Assembly (NCBI GenBank): GCA_028285035.1
Contig: JANQQF010000078.1
Location: forward strand, 186,001 to 250,000
Reading direction: 5' to 3'
DNA from: Phycisphaerae bacterium
GTDB lineage: Bacteria > Chloroflexota > Anaerolineae > 4572-78 > J111
DNA length: 64,000 nucleotides
Positions 44,886 to 53,842 of this stretch are shown here, piece after piece. The notes under the pieces were generated by a model that was not told where the DNA came from, made no database searches, and saw only the letters and a program-made list of their open reading frames with translations. Position 1 is the stretch's first letter, and the number at the start of each line of letters is the position of its first letter. The position numbers and the translations under genes were made by a program.

Positions 44886-46445
44886 TCATAGATAGGGTTG
44901 GTTAACCATTTGTAGTTTTTCTTTCAACACCTTTTGTCTATCTTGAAGTGCGGCCTGAACATCGCTGGGCAGTGTCTCTCTAGCTAAATATAAATCCTCA
45001 GTCTCCTCTGGATCATTAACTAAATCATACATTTCATACTCATCTTCAACATCATCATACCCAAAGTAATGGATCAATTTATATCGCCCTGCAATCATCA
45101 CGACACTGGCATTGGTCAAAGCGGTCTGTTTCGGATTTTGTTTAGCCTCAACTGAATAAATAACACGCTCCTCATCCCTCTGCAAGTTCACAAATGGAGG
45201 CATAATCTGACCTTCAACCCAGTTTGGTATGGGTTGATCTGTGGCGTGTAGCAATGTTGGTAATAAATCAATACAACTGGTTGGGGTATAAATATCTTCT
45301 TGTTCTTGCTGGTTCGGCTTGGAAATTATTAATGGTACATGGATGAGCGACTCATACATTGTCGGTGTAACGTGACCGTGAATACCTCGTTCAAACAACT
45401 CCCCATGGTCGGATGTGAAGACAACATAGGTATTATCTAAAATCTCTGTCTCCTCCAGGAAATCATACAATCGTCCAAACTCTGCATCAGCATAGGCTAG
45501 ATGTTGGTCATACTCTCGCCTCTGAAAAATCAGCTCCTCTTCGGACCGATACCCTGAAAAAAAGCGAGGGGATTTGGTCTGAGGGAGCCAATCATCATCA
45601 AACAATTCCGTGAATTCACGACGAGGCCGATAAGGATCGTGCGGGGGATATAAATGGAAATACCCTAAGAAGGGCCGAGGCGAATTAGAGATTAACGCCA
45701 TAATCCCATTAATAGCGTGCTCAAGAATAAAAAGCATTGTTGTCCGGGTAGTCTCTTGTACTCCTTTTGGAAACAGATCTAAATATTGTTGATTGAAATT
45801 ATTCTGTTGCATACGTAATCTTATTCTGTCTAAAATTCCGAATAAGAGCGACCCTCGAGATGGATATCCAGTTAAATCGTGATACAAGTAGTCATCAGTC
45901 AGGTAAGCGGTACGGGCATCATTGGGGAAGATATGAGGCAACATTTGACTATCGAATAAGGCAAATTTGCTAGGATCAAGCAGAAGATCAATGTCCTCCC
46001 TAAATTGATCAAGGAATAATTGAACCATCAAATTATGAGTGTAAGCCATTTTATAATAGGTGTCACCAGCAAATGCATTAAACAGATTTTTCTGACGATA
46101 AGCGGCAGAGACTGTACTATCGAGCGAAAAGGCGCGATGCGACCAGGGATAACTGCCAGTCAAGAGGGAAGCTGTACCAGGGACAGTATAATTCCCTGCA
46201 GCGTAGTGGGCGTGATAAACTGTCGATTTCTCGGCAAACCGAGCTAAGTGGGGGGTTGTCTCACGCTGATAGCCGTAGAGTGACATATGTTTGGCTGAAA
46301 GTGTGTCAAACACAATGATTAAAATATTTGGCACATTTTGTGTCTGGAATAAAGGGTTGGCTTTGCCAACAAAAGTTGGCTCCTTATCTAGGAAAGGGAA
46401 AAGCGGTATCAAGGATAATAATTTAAGAAAATCACGTCTATTCAT
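44886..46445 (-). CDS. Tat-exported sulfatase-fold hydrolase or transferase
   Basis: A Tat signal begins the protein: NRRDFLKLLSLIPLFPFL. The mature part is an alkaline-phosphatase-superfamily enzyme with Asp47 in IIVFDTL, YTVPGTASLLTG at 86-97, and TSDHGELFERGIHGH. In true sulfatases the nucleophile is a Cys or Ser turned into formylglycine (CxPxR); here the site is Thr87-Val-Pro-Gly, so sulfatase activity is doubtful. A phosphotransferase or phosphodiesterase that uses Thr is more likely. I use ATG 46445 (519 aa, SD GAGGAG); an upstream TTG would swallow the SD. Co-transcribed with the next three genes. Confidence 0.8.
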   Translation of the reverse strand: MNRRDFLKLLSLIPLFPFLDKEPTFVGKANPLFQTQNVPNILIIVFDTLSAKHMSLYGYQRETTPHLARFAEKSTVYHAHYAAGNYTVPGTASLLTGSYPWSHRAFSLDSTVSAAYRQKNLFNAFAGDTYYKMAYTHNLMVQLFLDQFREDIDLLLDPSKFALFDSQMLPHIFPNDARTAYLTDDYLYHDLTGYPSRGSLLFGILDRIRLRMQQNNFNQQYLDLFPKGVQETTRTTMLFILEHAINGIMALISNSPRPFLGYFHLYPPHDPYRPRREFTELFDDDWLPQTKSPRFFSGYRSEEELIFQRREYDQHLAYADAEFGRLYDFLEETEILDNTYVVFTSDHGELFERGIHGHVTPTMYESLIHVPLIISKPNQQEQEDIYTPTSCIDLLPTLLHATDQPIPNWVEGQIMPPFVNLQRDEERVIYSVEAKQNPKQTALTNASVVMIAGRYKLIHYFGYDDVEDEYEMYDLVNDPEETEDLYLARETLPSDVQAALQDRQKVLKEKLQMVNQPYL

Positions 46446-46456
46446 CCAAGTTCTCC

Positions 46457-46987
46457 TCAAATATTACGAAATACCACAATTGCAACACCAATCAAGGATA
46501 GGGGGACGTAGATATACAAAAATATCGTTAATCTTTCGAGAAAGAAATACAGCCGCTCTTCTATTTGTTGATAGCGATAGAGAAGATAGGAGATTAATAA
46601 AGCAACCAGCACCACTTCACTCCATAGCCACACTTCTCCAGGTAATATGAGATACCAATCAGTGCTGTACTGAAAAATGGCCAATAAAATAGCAGTAATT
46701 AAAACTAGGGTACCCCCACGAGTCCCAAATTTATTCCGCAATAAATCCGCTGGTAAGATAGCAGCCAGAATGATCAGGCAACACAAAATCACCAGACTCT
46801 CCAAAAGATTGAGAGTAAAGGTATAAGCAGCGATATTCAAAATATCCCAAACGGTTAAGTGGAGTAGCCAAGCAGGTAGCCGATAGAAAAATATGAGGAT
46901 TGACCAGCTATAAATTGCCACAACACACGAAGCAAAAACAAGCGTAATATCTTGAAGCGAAGCAAGCCGATCTTTAAAAATAGCCAA
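46457..46987 (-). CDS. Small polytopic membrane protein of unknown function
   Basis: 176 aa with five hydrophobic segments (about 13-33, 48-77, 92-110, 120-137, 150-172) and basic loops between. No family recognised. Its start overlaps the end of the alkaline-phosphatase-like gene by 14 bases, and its stop is 11 bases before the sulfatase-fold gene. It therefore lies between two enzymes of the same superfamily and is probably their membrane partner, for example in presenting a lipid-linked substrate. Confidence 0.65.
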   Translation of the reverse strand: MAIFKDRLASLQDITLVFASCVVAIYSWSILIFFYRLPAWLLHLTVWDILNIAAYTFTLNLLESLVILCCLIILAAILPADLLRNKFGTRGGTLVLITAILLAIFQYSTDWYLILPGEVWLWSEVVLVALLISYLLYRYQQIEERLYFFLERLTIFLYIYVPLSLIGVAIVVFRNI

Positions 46988-48809
46988 GGCTCTCTAATCT
47001 TTCTTCAATGACTTTTTGATCTTCATCAGTAAACGCAGGGGGAGGCTGTGAGCCATTTGAGCCAAGATAGTTATCAATAGCCAAGGCTGGAAAATCGCGA
47101 TAAGATGGGTTAGGAAAGTTATGTAGCCCTTGATTCGAGAAGATGACACCAGGCACAGCCTGTGGGGCAATGCAATGATCAGCTCCCCAATGATCGTTAT
47201 TTGATTCAAGGGTATCTTTTGCCCAACCTCCCAACCCTGTTTGCGCGGAAGCCCGGTAGCCTGGCGAGAAGCCAATTACAAGGTCTGGTCCATAATTAGT
47301 AAATGGGCCTTCAAAAGCTTCTGCCTGAGACCAAACTTGTTGTATGACTGGCCGACCATCCGGTCCTCTCCAAGCTAATAACAAGTCTCGGAGCTTATTG
47401 AAAATTTCCTCTTTCTGATCCGCTTGAATCAAGCCTTGCCCTTCTCGATCCTTCAGATTTAAGTAGATACTATTGAGACCAATTGCATAAGCTTGTGTTT
47501 GTGACCAATTTACATGCTTGAAACTGCCCGTCTCATGGGGTTCAGTGATCGTCAGAACTCCTTGTTCAATTAACCAACGATTGAGATGTACTTTGTAGTT
47601 AAAATCGGCAAAGCCATGATCAGAGACCACAATAACTCGAGTTTGGCTATGATTTAGGTCGGCAAGACGTTGTGTCACTCTTCCCACTAAGACATCCAAT
47701 TTTACATACCAATTTTCAAGAACATCTGGGCGATCCCGCCAAAACATATGTTGTACTCTATCAAGAGAGTCGAAGACTGAAGCTAGAATACCCTCCTGAA
47801 AATGTTGCAATTGATTGAATAATATTTTTTGACGAGTTTCAAAGATCGAGTCACATAAATCAAGAAATTGATCATCAGAAATACAGTTATCTTCCAAACC
47901 AATGGTATCTTGAGGCCACCCTAGGGTAAGAAATGGCCCGTCTTGCTGCCAAGTTCGCTTAACAAATCCTCGTGGGGTGGCATATGGCCAAGGGGAGTGC
48001 AAGGGATGTAGTTGCAGGGGCAAAGCATACAACTTAACTTCAGGGTGTATCTGGGTAAGAATGATACGCGTCAAAACCCGAATCGTCAGATAAAAATTTG
48101 GTTTAAATGGAATGGATAAAATTGGACTCCACTGTCCTGTAATTAACTCGACAGATTGTTTACCCACCGTCACCCGAGCTGATCTATCACTCACCACATC
48201 CACCTGTAAATTAAGGCTCATTTGCTGAGCGCCCCTACGTTTCTTTTGCACTGGTCCCCGCAGTACACCTGTGTAACGATTTGATGTCTGTTTGTTTAGC
48301 AATTCGACGGCCGTTTTATGACTTTCGGAAAATGGATCAGCCTCTGATGAGAATAGTATGCCCACACCTAGCCGACCATGAATGTCAGGTGTACCTAATC
48401 CGGGGAAGGTTCGAACGGGTGACCCTAAACGCGCTGGAAAGGTAACAGGCCACCATAAAGCTGTTGCTGGAAATCCTTTATCCACTGCGTAATCGAAGAT
48501 AGTCTGGGCACTAAACGGAGGAACAAATTGTGTTCCAGCCAACCCTTTTTTTGTTGGTAGTAAAGACACATTTAAGGCATATGATTTTGGATCACGATGA
48601 ACAAAATCAAAAATGCCGTGTGCTCCTGGATTGAGGCCTGTAGCGATACTTGTCCAAGAAACCTCACTTTGGGGTGGGTTAGTCACCTCAAAACGGCTAT
48701 ATCCTTTCGCCGCCACGTACTTGGTCAGGTTTGGCAATTTACCCTGCTCTACCAATTGTTCAAATATGGTCGGATCAAAAGCATCAAAGCCTAATACTAA
48801 CGTTTTCAT
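46974..48809 (-). CDS. Alkaline-phosphatase-superfamily phosphodiesterase/nucleotide pyrophosphatase-like enzyme
   Basis: 611 aa, with no signal peptide or helix, so apparently cytoplasmic. It starts MKTLVLGFDAFDP with metal-binding Asp9. SEVSWTSIATGLNPGAHGIFDF, in which Ser48 of PPQSEVSW aligns with the nucleophile of the type I phosphodiesterase family, is followed by FDSLDRVQHMFW, VVSDHGF and, near the end, WGADHC. These are the usual metal ligands for two zinc ions. A middle section of about 150 residues (roughly 165-310) is not assigned. Related proteins occur in surface-polysaccharide loci of many bacteria. The start overlaps the upstream stop by one base (TAATG). Confidence 0.8.
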   Translation of the reverse strand: MKTLVLGFDAFDPTIFEQLVEQGKLPNLTKYVAAKGYSRFEVTNPPQSEVSWTSIATGLNPGAHGIFDFVHRDPKSYALNVSLLPTKKGLAGTQFVPPFSAQTIFDYAVDKGFPATALWWPVTFPARLGSPVRTFPGLGTPDIHGRLGVGILFSSEADPFSESHKTAVELLNKQTSNRYTGVLRGPVQKKRRGAQQMSLNLQVDVVSDRSARVTVGKQSVELITGQWSPILSIPFKPNFYLTIRVLTRIILTQIHPEVKLYALPLQLHPLHSPWPYATPRGFVKRTWQQDGPFLTLGWPQDTIGLEDNCISDDQFLDLCDSIFETRQKILFNQLQHFQEGILASVFDSLDRVQHMFWRDRPDVLENWYVKLDVLVGRVTQRLADLNHSQTRVIVVSDHGFADFNYKVHLNRWLIEQGVLTITEPHETGSFKHVNWSQTQAYAIGLNSIYLNLKDREGQGLIQADQKEEIFNKLRDLLLAWRGPDGRPVIQQVWSQAEAFEGPFTNYGPDLVIGFSPGYRASAQTGLGGWAKDTLESNNDHWGADHCIAPQAVPGVIFSNQGLHNFPNPSYRDFPALAIDNYLGSNGSQPPPAFTDEDQKVIEERLESLGYF

Positions 48810-49066
48810 TATTCAGGTTCCATATCGCCGGCTTGTTGCTCAGATCGGCCCAATCGCTCACGGAAAAACCGTTTACTTCGAGCGAATGCCTGTCGGATTT
48901 GAGCCGAAAAAAACAGGATAATGCCAGAGAAAAAAGTAAAGACAACAGCCAGAAGTTGGAACAGCATTCCGCCTGAATTAGGATCAATATAAGCTAATGC
49001 AGCTTGAGGCCATAGTATTGTGATGATAAATGCAAAGCTAACTGATTTAATGAGTATATGTTTCAT
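48809..49066 (-). CDS. Small exported/membrane protein with YIDPNSGG motif
   Basis: 85 aa: a signal-like helix ending in ALA, then AYIDPNSGGMLFQLL leading into a second helix and a basic tail (FARSKRFFRERLGR). Short proteins with YIDPGSG-like sequences are common in polysaccharide loci of bacteria, with unknown role. GAAAGG precedes the ATG. Overlaps the following enzyme gene by one base, so it is likely a partner of it. Confidence 0.7.
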   Translation of the reverse strand: MKHILIKSVSFAFIITILWPQAALAYIDPNSGGMLFQLLAVVFTFFSGIILFFSAQIRQAFARSKRFFRERLGRSEQQAGDMEPE

Positions 49067-49087
49067 AATTAATACCTTTCGAAATCA

Positions 49088-49498
49088 TCAAATATCCCGA
49101 TGCGCCCCTTCCAGACTGTCGTAGGGTTGCTCAGCAGATGAGGATTTTTCTTGTTGGTTGGTAAGTTGTTCAACTTGCCATGTCAGTAAGGCCACCTGTT
49201 GCGCGAGTTCAGTTTCTCGCTCAGATATTTGTGAAATAACAGTTGAGTAGTGAAGTACAATCAAAAAGAGAAATGATGAAATAACCATCTGCATTGTTGT
49301 CAGATGATGGAGCTGAAGCAAGATTGAAATCTGATATAACACTTCAGGAAAAATGGTAAACAGAAAAATAACAACTCCTGACAAAATCCACAACAATGAG
49401 TATTCCTCGCGCAGCCGACGACGACGAATTAATTCAAATGTCATAGACAACACAAATGTACTTAAAACAATTAAAACAATTCTTTGAATTACAGTCAT
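49088..49498 (-). CDS. DUF2304 family protein
   Basis: 136 aa: three N-terminal hydrophobic segments with RRRRLREEYSLLWILSGVVIF, the DUF2304 signature, then a C-terminal coiled coil (SERETELAQQVALLTWQVEQL is its core). DUF2304 proteins are usually encoded beside a dolichyl-phosphate-sugar-type GT2 and probably anchor or regulate it, as here, where the ATG overlaps the GT2 stop (ATGA, 49495-49498). SD GGAG. Confidence 0.85.
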   Translation of the reverse strand: MTVIQRIVLIVLSTFVLSMTFELIRRRRLREEYSLLWILSGVVIFLFTIFPEVLYQISILLQLHHLTTMQMVISSFLFLIVLHYSTVISQISERETELAQQVALLTWQVEQLTNQQEKSSSAEQPYDSLEGAHRDI

Positions 49499-50226
49499 TT
49501 TGTATCTCCTTCCCAGACAGTGGCTTTAAATACATCAATTGATACAGCTAACAGCACTTTTACCATATAGTAAAGACCCTTAAAGAATGAGATAGATGAG
49601 ATTCCCCCCATACGTTCCCGCATAAATACTGGTACCTCTATAATATGAAATCCTTCTCGGAGTAACATAACAATTGCTTCAGGTTCTGGATAATCACGAG
49701 GATACATGTAGGCCAAAAAATTAATAACATCTCGATTAACGGCTCGAAAGCCCGAGGTAGTATCCTTAATGGTTTGGCCTGATAAAGCAGATATAATAGT
49801 CGCTAGAATACGAATACCAATTAAACGTGTCCACGGAGCATCATACTCACCACCCTCAACAAATCGTGACCCAATTACCATACCAGCCTTTTCTTGAATG
49901 AGTGTGGTTACCAAGCGTTCAATCTCCTGGGCAGGGTGCTGTCCATCACCATCGACCTGAACTGCAATATCATAATCCATTTTAGCCGCAAACTTATATC
50001 CTGTTTGAACCGCCCCCCCAATACCAAGATTGTATGGTAGATTTAGCACCGTTACACCTTTCGCTTGGGCAATATCAGATGTCGCGTCTTTAGAACCATC
50101 ATTAATGACAGCGATATCAGCCCAAGGTACATTAATTCGTATTCGATCAATAACATGCCCCAAGCTTTCGGCTTCGTTATAAGCAGGAACAATAATTAAA
50201 GTTGTTAGTAGATGCTTTTGGTTCAT
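49495..50226 (-). CDS. Family 2 glycosyltransferase, polyprenyl-phosphate sugar synthase type
   Basis: LIIVPAYNEAESLGHVIDRI, VINDGSKD, YNLGIGGAVQTGYKFA and the metal site VQVDGDGQHPAQEI are typical of DPM1/GtrB-like enzymes, which make a polyprenyl-phosphate-linked sugar on the cytoplasmic face. TSGFRAVNRDVI and a C-terminal amphipathic segment (ISSISFFKGLYYMVKVLL) follow; it has no clear membrane helix pair, so DUF2304 may supply the anchor. I choose ATG 50226 over TTG 50229. The product is the probable donor for the GT-C enzymes here. Start 13 bases after the previous stop. Confidence 0.87.
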   Translation of the reverse strand: MNQKHLLTTLIIVPAYNEAESLGHVIDRIRINVPWADIAVINDGSKDATSDIAQAKGVTVLNLPYNLGIGGAVQTGYKFAAKMDYDIAVQVDGDGQHPAQEIERLVTTLIQEKAGMVIGSRFVEGGEYDAPWTRLIGIRILATIISALSGQTIKDTTSGFRAVNRDVINFLAYMYPRDYPEPEAIVMLLREGFHIIEVPVFMRERMGGISSISFFKGLYYMVKVLLAVSIDVFKATVWEGDTK

Positions 50227-50238
50227 CAATCAAGATTA

Positions 50239-51840
50239 CTATTCTGTCTTGTAGATTCTGTAATATTCATTTTCATAGACAAGCTCAAATTCTGACAAAA
50301 TTAATTTGGCCATTACAATTACATAGTCAGCATCATATTGATTAGTAGCTCGGACAAATTCTGCCGGGGTTGGGGATTGATACAAGTTTTGAGCATCTCC
50401 ATAATACTCAGCCCATCCCTGCCAACTCGTCCCTTTCCAGCTAACCACCATGCTTCGCTCGGCATAGACCCGAAATAAATTCCAATCAGGTGGAGCGAGG
50501 AACAAAGCATCTTCAGAGGTATTCATCTTTGTCCAAGTTGATAACTCTGTAAATGCTTCCCAATTCCAATCTAAACTTACCAACTCTTTCTTACTAGATG
50601 TTTGTATAACAGGCTTTGGCTCGGGATTTAACCATTGAAATCCAACCAGAATAAGACCGGATCCAACTTGTGGTCGGGAAAGAAGTATGATGGTAGCAAG
50701 AAGAAGTGGTGATAAAAAAAATAAATATCTTTTACCAGATTTCATCCAGGATGATAGCAACACCGACACAGGAATTATCGACAATAAAAAATAATATCGG
50801 GTCAGCCTAAGAAGCTCTAATTGAACCAGTGACAAGGTAAGCATATTAATAAGTACCCCAAGCCAGGGCAGGATCAAGACGATCAAACAGAATACAATAT
50901 ATAAACGATAATTTGTGGCAGATGTCTGATTTAAAAATTTTTGGGATTGCAAAGCCAAAAGTGCTAACACCGCAAAGGGTAAGAAATTTATAAGGAAAAG
51001 AATGATGTCAATATTTGAAGGTTTAAGCGCAAAAGCAAAACGATCAGCCAGAATAGCTGCTTCGTATTCTGTAACAGCTACAACACTACCCAATGATGTC
51101 AAAAAAATCATTGCTGCCGGAAGGGCAAAAATCGTTGCAGCAAGCCCAGCCAAAACAGTTTTCTTTGTCGTTGACCACGAGATTCCCAAGCCTGTAAATT
51201 GGGTTAAGCCCAATACTAAGACCAAGTGAAAAGGGGACAAAAGATGAAAGTTTGCAAGCAATCCGATACCAGCAAATAGAAAAAATAATTTCTTACTCTC
51301 TTGCCAATGAAAGAACAAAGCTATAATGAGTGGTGCAATTGCAATCACGAACGTTCTAGGCAGAACTGTTTCCGGGATGAACGCCAATTGAACCCCACCC
51401 AATACTTTGTAATTCAGTGAACCTAACACAGCTGCAATAACTCCGGCTAGTGGATCACCAGACACATAATAAGTTAAAAGAAATATTCCTCCAACAAAAA
51501 TTATTCCCAAGATAAATGATAATACAATTAAGGTTGGGCGAATACCCCCCAACAAAGGCATCATTCCATTAAGTAAGAGTGGAAAGGGGAGACTATCTAG
51601 TCGATTGCTAAAAGAGCTCCAACCGAATGTCGCAAAAACAGGATCACGACTATATAAATTTGGATTGTTCAATTTAAATGCACGTGGCACATGTACAGTT
51701 AAATCACTAGCATGGGGAAATGGGGGATTATACCCCTGTTGTGAAAAAGCCAGGCCAAGGTATAGTAAAACAAATAATATCAAAGCAAAAATCAAATAGG
51801 AAAGATCATATTTTCTTATTTTTAGGCTCGGCTTCTTCAT
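50239..51840 (-). CDS. Polytopic GT-C-like membrane protein
   Basis: 533 aa, about twelve hydrophobic helices, none of the classical GT39 motifs. The first outside loop has NPPFPHASDLTVHVPRAFKL with acidic-aromatic residues that could be catalytic. The C-terminal soluble part (TKMNTSEDALFLAPPDW, FRVYAERSMVVSWKGT and ANQYDADYVIVM) is like that of other GT-C proteins with a 'risk of dying alone' alpha-beta end. It overlaps the upstream methyltransferase stop by ATGA. A sugar transferase or polymerase role is inferred only. Confidence 0.65.
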   Translation of the reverse strand: MKKPSLKIRKYDLSYLIFALILFVLLYLGLAFSQQGYNPPFPHASDLTVHVPRAFKLNNPNLYSRDPVFATFGWSSFSNRLDSLPFPLLLNGMMPLLGGIRPTLIVLSFILGIIFVGGIFLLTYYVSGDPLAGVIAAVLGSLNYKVLGGVQLAFIPETVLPRTFVIAIAPLIIALFFHWQESKKLFFLFAGIGLLANFHLLSPFHLVLVLGLTQFTGLGISWSTTKKTVLAGLAATIFALPAAMIFLTSLGSVVAVTEYEAAILADRFAFALKPSNIDIILFLINFLPFAVLALLALQSQKFLNQTSATNYRLYIVFCLIVLILPWLGVLINMLTLSLVQLELLRLTRYYFLLSIIPVSVLLSSWMKSGKRYLFFLSPLLLATIILLSRPQVGSGLILVGFQWLNPEPKPVIQTSSKKELVSLDWNWEAFTELSTWTKMNTSEDALFLAPPDWNLFRVYAERSMVVSWKGTSWQGWAEYYGDAQNLYQSPTPAEFVRATNQYDADYVIVMAKLILSEFELVYENEYYRIYKTE

Positions 51841-52487
51841 TTCAGTTTCCGAATAATAACCAAAGCGGAACTACGCTCGTACCAGCTCAATTTTCGAATT
51901 TCACAGAACTCCACATTTAGCGATGCTAAATCTTGTCGAAGCTCTTTTTCAATAAGTGGGTACGGGGAACAAAGATGGCTACGAAACATTTTGTTAAAAA
52001 GTAGTAGAGGTGTATTAACATCAAAATGATAATTTAGAACCAACACTTTTTTCGTGACCCTTAACATTTCTAAAAGAACGGTCCGCCGAATTTCGGCAGG
52101 CAGATGACACATCAAACGAAAACTAACTAAATAATCAAACGCATTATCAGAAAAGTCCAAGGCTTCAGCATCACACCTCTCAAAGGAAAATAAAGGATTA
52201 GATTTAAAGCGCTCTCTGGCAACATCCAACATTTCATTAGAGATATCTCCACCTGTAACCTCAAACTCTCCAGCCTGATACGCCTGAAGCAAACGGCCTG
52301 TGCCACAAGGCAAATCAAGGATGGTGCCCCCACGATCAAAATAGTGATTAATCGCGTAGTTTAGGGCATTAAGCTCGATTTGATGGGCCATCTTACCGTA
52401 CCAACTCTCAAACCGATCGCTATCATAGGCTTGTACAATACTATCATCCTGATAATAATTTTTAGCTTTATATTTTTTGGCTTCCAT
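51837..52487 (-). CDS. Class I SAM-dependent methyltransferase
   Basis: Rossmann-like methyltransferase, 216 aa. Motif I is GTILDLPCGTGRLLQAY, motif II TGGDISNEM, and the later FERCDAEALDFSDNAFDYL and SFRLMCHLPAEIR are as in UbiE-like enzymes. LPCGTG with Pro is a common variant. A short N-terminal helix (KYKAKNYYQDDSIVQAYD) suggests a sugar or lipid-linked substrate. Its stop overlaps the next gene, so a surface-glycan or lipid carrier modification is likely. SD GAGG. Confidence 0.8.
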   Translation of the reverse strand: MEAKKYKAKNYYQDDSIVQAYDSDRFESWYGKMAHQIELNALNYAINHYFDRGGTILDLPCGTGRLLQAYQAGEFEVTGGDISNEMLDVARERFKSNPLFSFERCDAEALDFSDNAFDYLVSFRLMCHLPAEIRRTVLLEMLRVTKKVLVLNYHFDVNTPLLLFNKMFRSHLCSPYPLIEKELRQDLASLNVEFCEIRKLSWYERSSALVIIRKLK

Positions 52488-52592
52488 AATACCTCACGCA
52501 ATTGCTATCATTTTTACCAGCAAGTATTTATCAAAAAGATTTTATCATTTTTGAAATTAGCTTCTACAGTCGCTCATTGGGTTGAAAATCAG

Positions 52593-53831
52593 TCATTGCC
52601 CAGCTTTCAATGTCTGAATAATAAAGATTGAACCTAAATATACAATCCAAGCTATACCTGGTACGACAATTAAAGTGGTGATTGACAGATTTGAAAAAAA
52701 GATAAGCGTAGAAACTATCAAAACAGGGATAAGAAAGGTACCTAAAACAACTGTATCCTGGGCAGTTTGACGAAACATGATTGTCAGGCTCACCATATGC
52801 AAAAATAGATACAGACCATAAGGTATTAGATAATTAGCAATTTCTATAAACGCATTACCGTACAAAACGCGGATAAATATTTGAGGGAAAAAATAGCCAA
52901 TTGCTACAAATAAAGTAGCAATTAGCGTAATCAGGGTCAATGCCTTTAGAAAAATGGATTGCTCCTCTTGCTGAGTCACGGTATGTGAGTACAACGGTAG
53001 AGCAATAGCAAAAGCGAAAGGAAGTACTATATTTCTTAGTGAAAATAGCCCACCAAATAAACCAGCCATTTCTTCAGTTAACCGGATTCGCGCCACAATC
53101 ATGGGGTAGTTCTCTACAAACTGGAGGGTTCCAAACATAATTAGAGGCTTTCTCATAAGCGTTAGATTGTTATCAAAGGAATAGTTATTCTGACGAAGAT
53201 TAATCACCTGTTCTTTGGAAAAAAGAAAGACAACGATAATCAACATCCCGAGTCCATATCCTAGTACAGCCCCGGTCACCTTCAAACCCAACACAACCAA
53301 CAATGTGCCGATTCCAAAAATCAAAAAAGACTCTACAGTTTTAGATTGTGAGAAAAAGACATAGCGATTTTGCCCTTGTAATCCGCCATAAAATGTGGTC
53401 AATAATAGACTTGTGATCAGAAGCAACCCTACCGCTAGGAAAGGATAAACGGTTTCTACCCCAAACAACGATTTTAGGTATGAGGCAAATATAATAATAA
53501 GTGCGGAAAAACCTATACCTATCCTAAGCGCGACGCGAATAAATATCCCCAACACGTAGGACTTAAGATCAGGATTAGCTTTGGCGACATAGTGTAAAGT
53601 GACAATATTCAAGGGAGAACCAAAGATGATGAGTAGACCGTAAAGTCCCATAACCGCCTGAAAAAGTCCGTAATCGTTAGGGCCTAGCAATCTAACTAAA
53701 ATAAACATATAAGAAATTAAGGCCAGCCCTGCAATACCTTGAGCTAATGAGAAAACAGCTACATCTTTCAGGAAAAGCAAACGATTAGAGAATATTTTTT
53801 TTATTTGAGATGAGCTATATTTTATTAACAT
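52593..53831 (-). CDS. Wzx-like polysaccharide flippase (MOP superfamily)
   Basis: 412 aa with twelve hydrophobic helices. VFSLAQGIAGLALISYMF and VRLLGPNDYGLFQAVMGLYG are typical of O-antigen/teichoic acid flippases, which move lipid-linked oligosaccharides across the cytoplasmic membrane. It has no strong SD. It lies between the HprK-like gene and the methyltransferase, 12 bases from the former. It is the only obvious flippase in the cluster. AT-rich compared with the genes at either end of the window. Confidence 0.82.
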   Translation of the reverse strand: MLIKYSSSQIKKIFSNRLLFLKDVAVFSLAQGIAGLALISYMFILVRLLGPNDYGLFQAVMGLYGLLIIFGSPLNIVTLHYVAKANPDLKSYVLGIFIRVALRIGIGFSALIIIFASYLKSLFGVETVYPFLAVGLLLITSLLLTTFYGGLQGQNRYVFFSQSKTVESFLIFGIGTLLVVLGLKVTGAVLGYGLGMLIIVVFLFSKEQVINLRQNNYSFDNNLTLMRKPLIMFGTLQFVENYPMIVARIRLTEEMAGLFGGLFSLRNIVLPFAFAIALPLYSHTVTQQEEQSIFLKALTLITLIATLFVAIGYFFPQIFIRVLYGNAFIEIANYLIPYGLYLFLHMVSLTIMFRQTAQDTVVLGTFLIPVLIVSTLIFFSNLSITTLIVVPGIAWIVYLGSIFIIQTLKAGQ

Positions 53832-53842
53832 TACGATGATGA

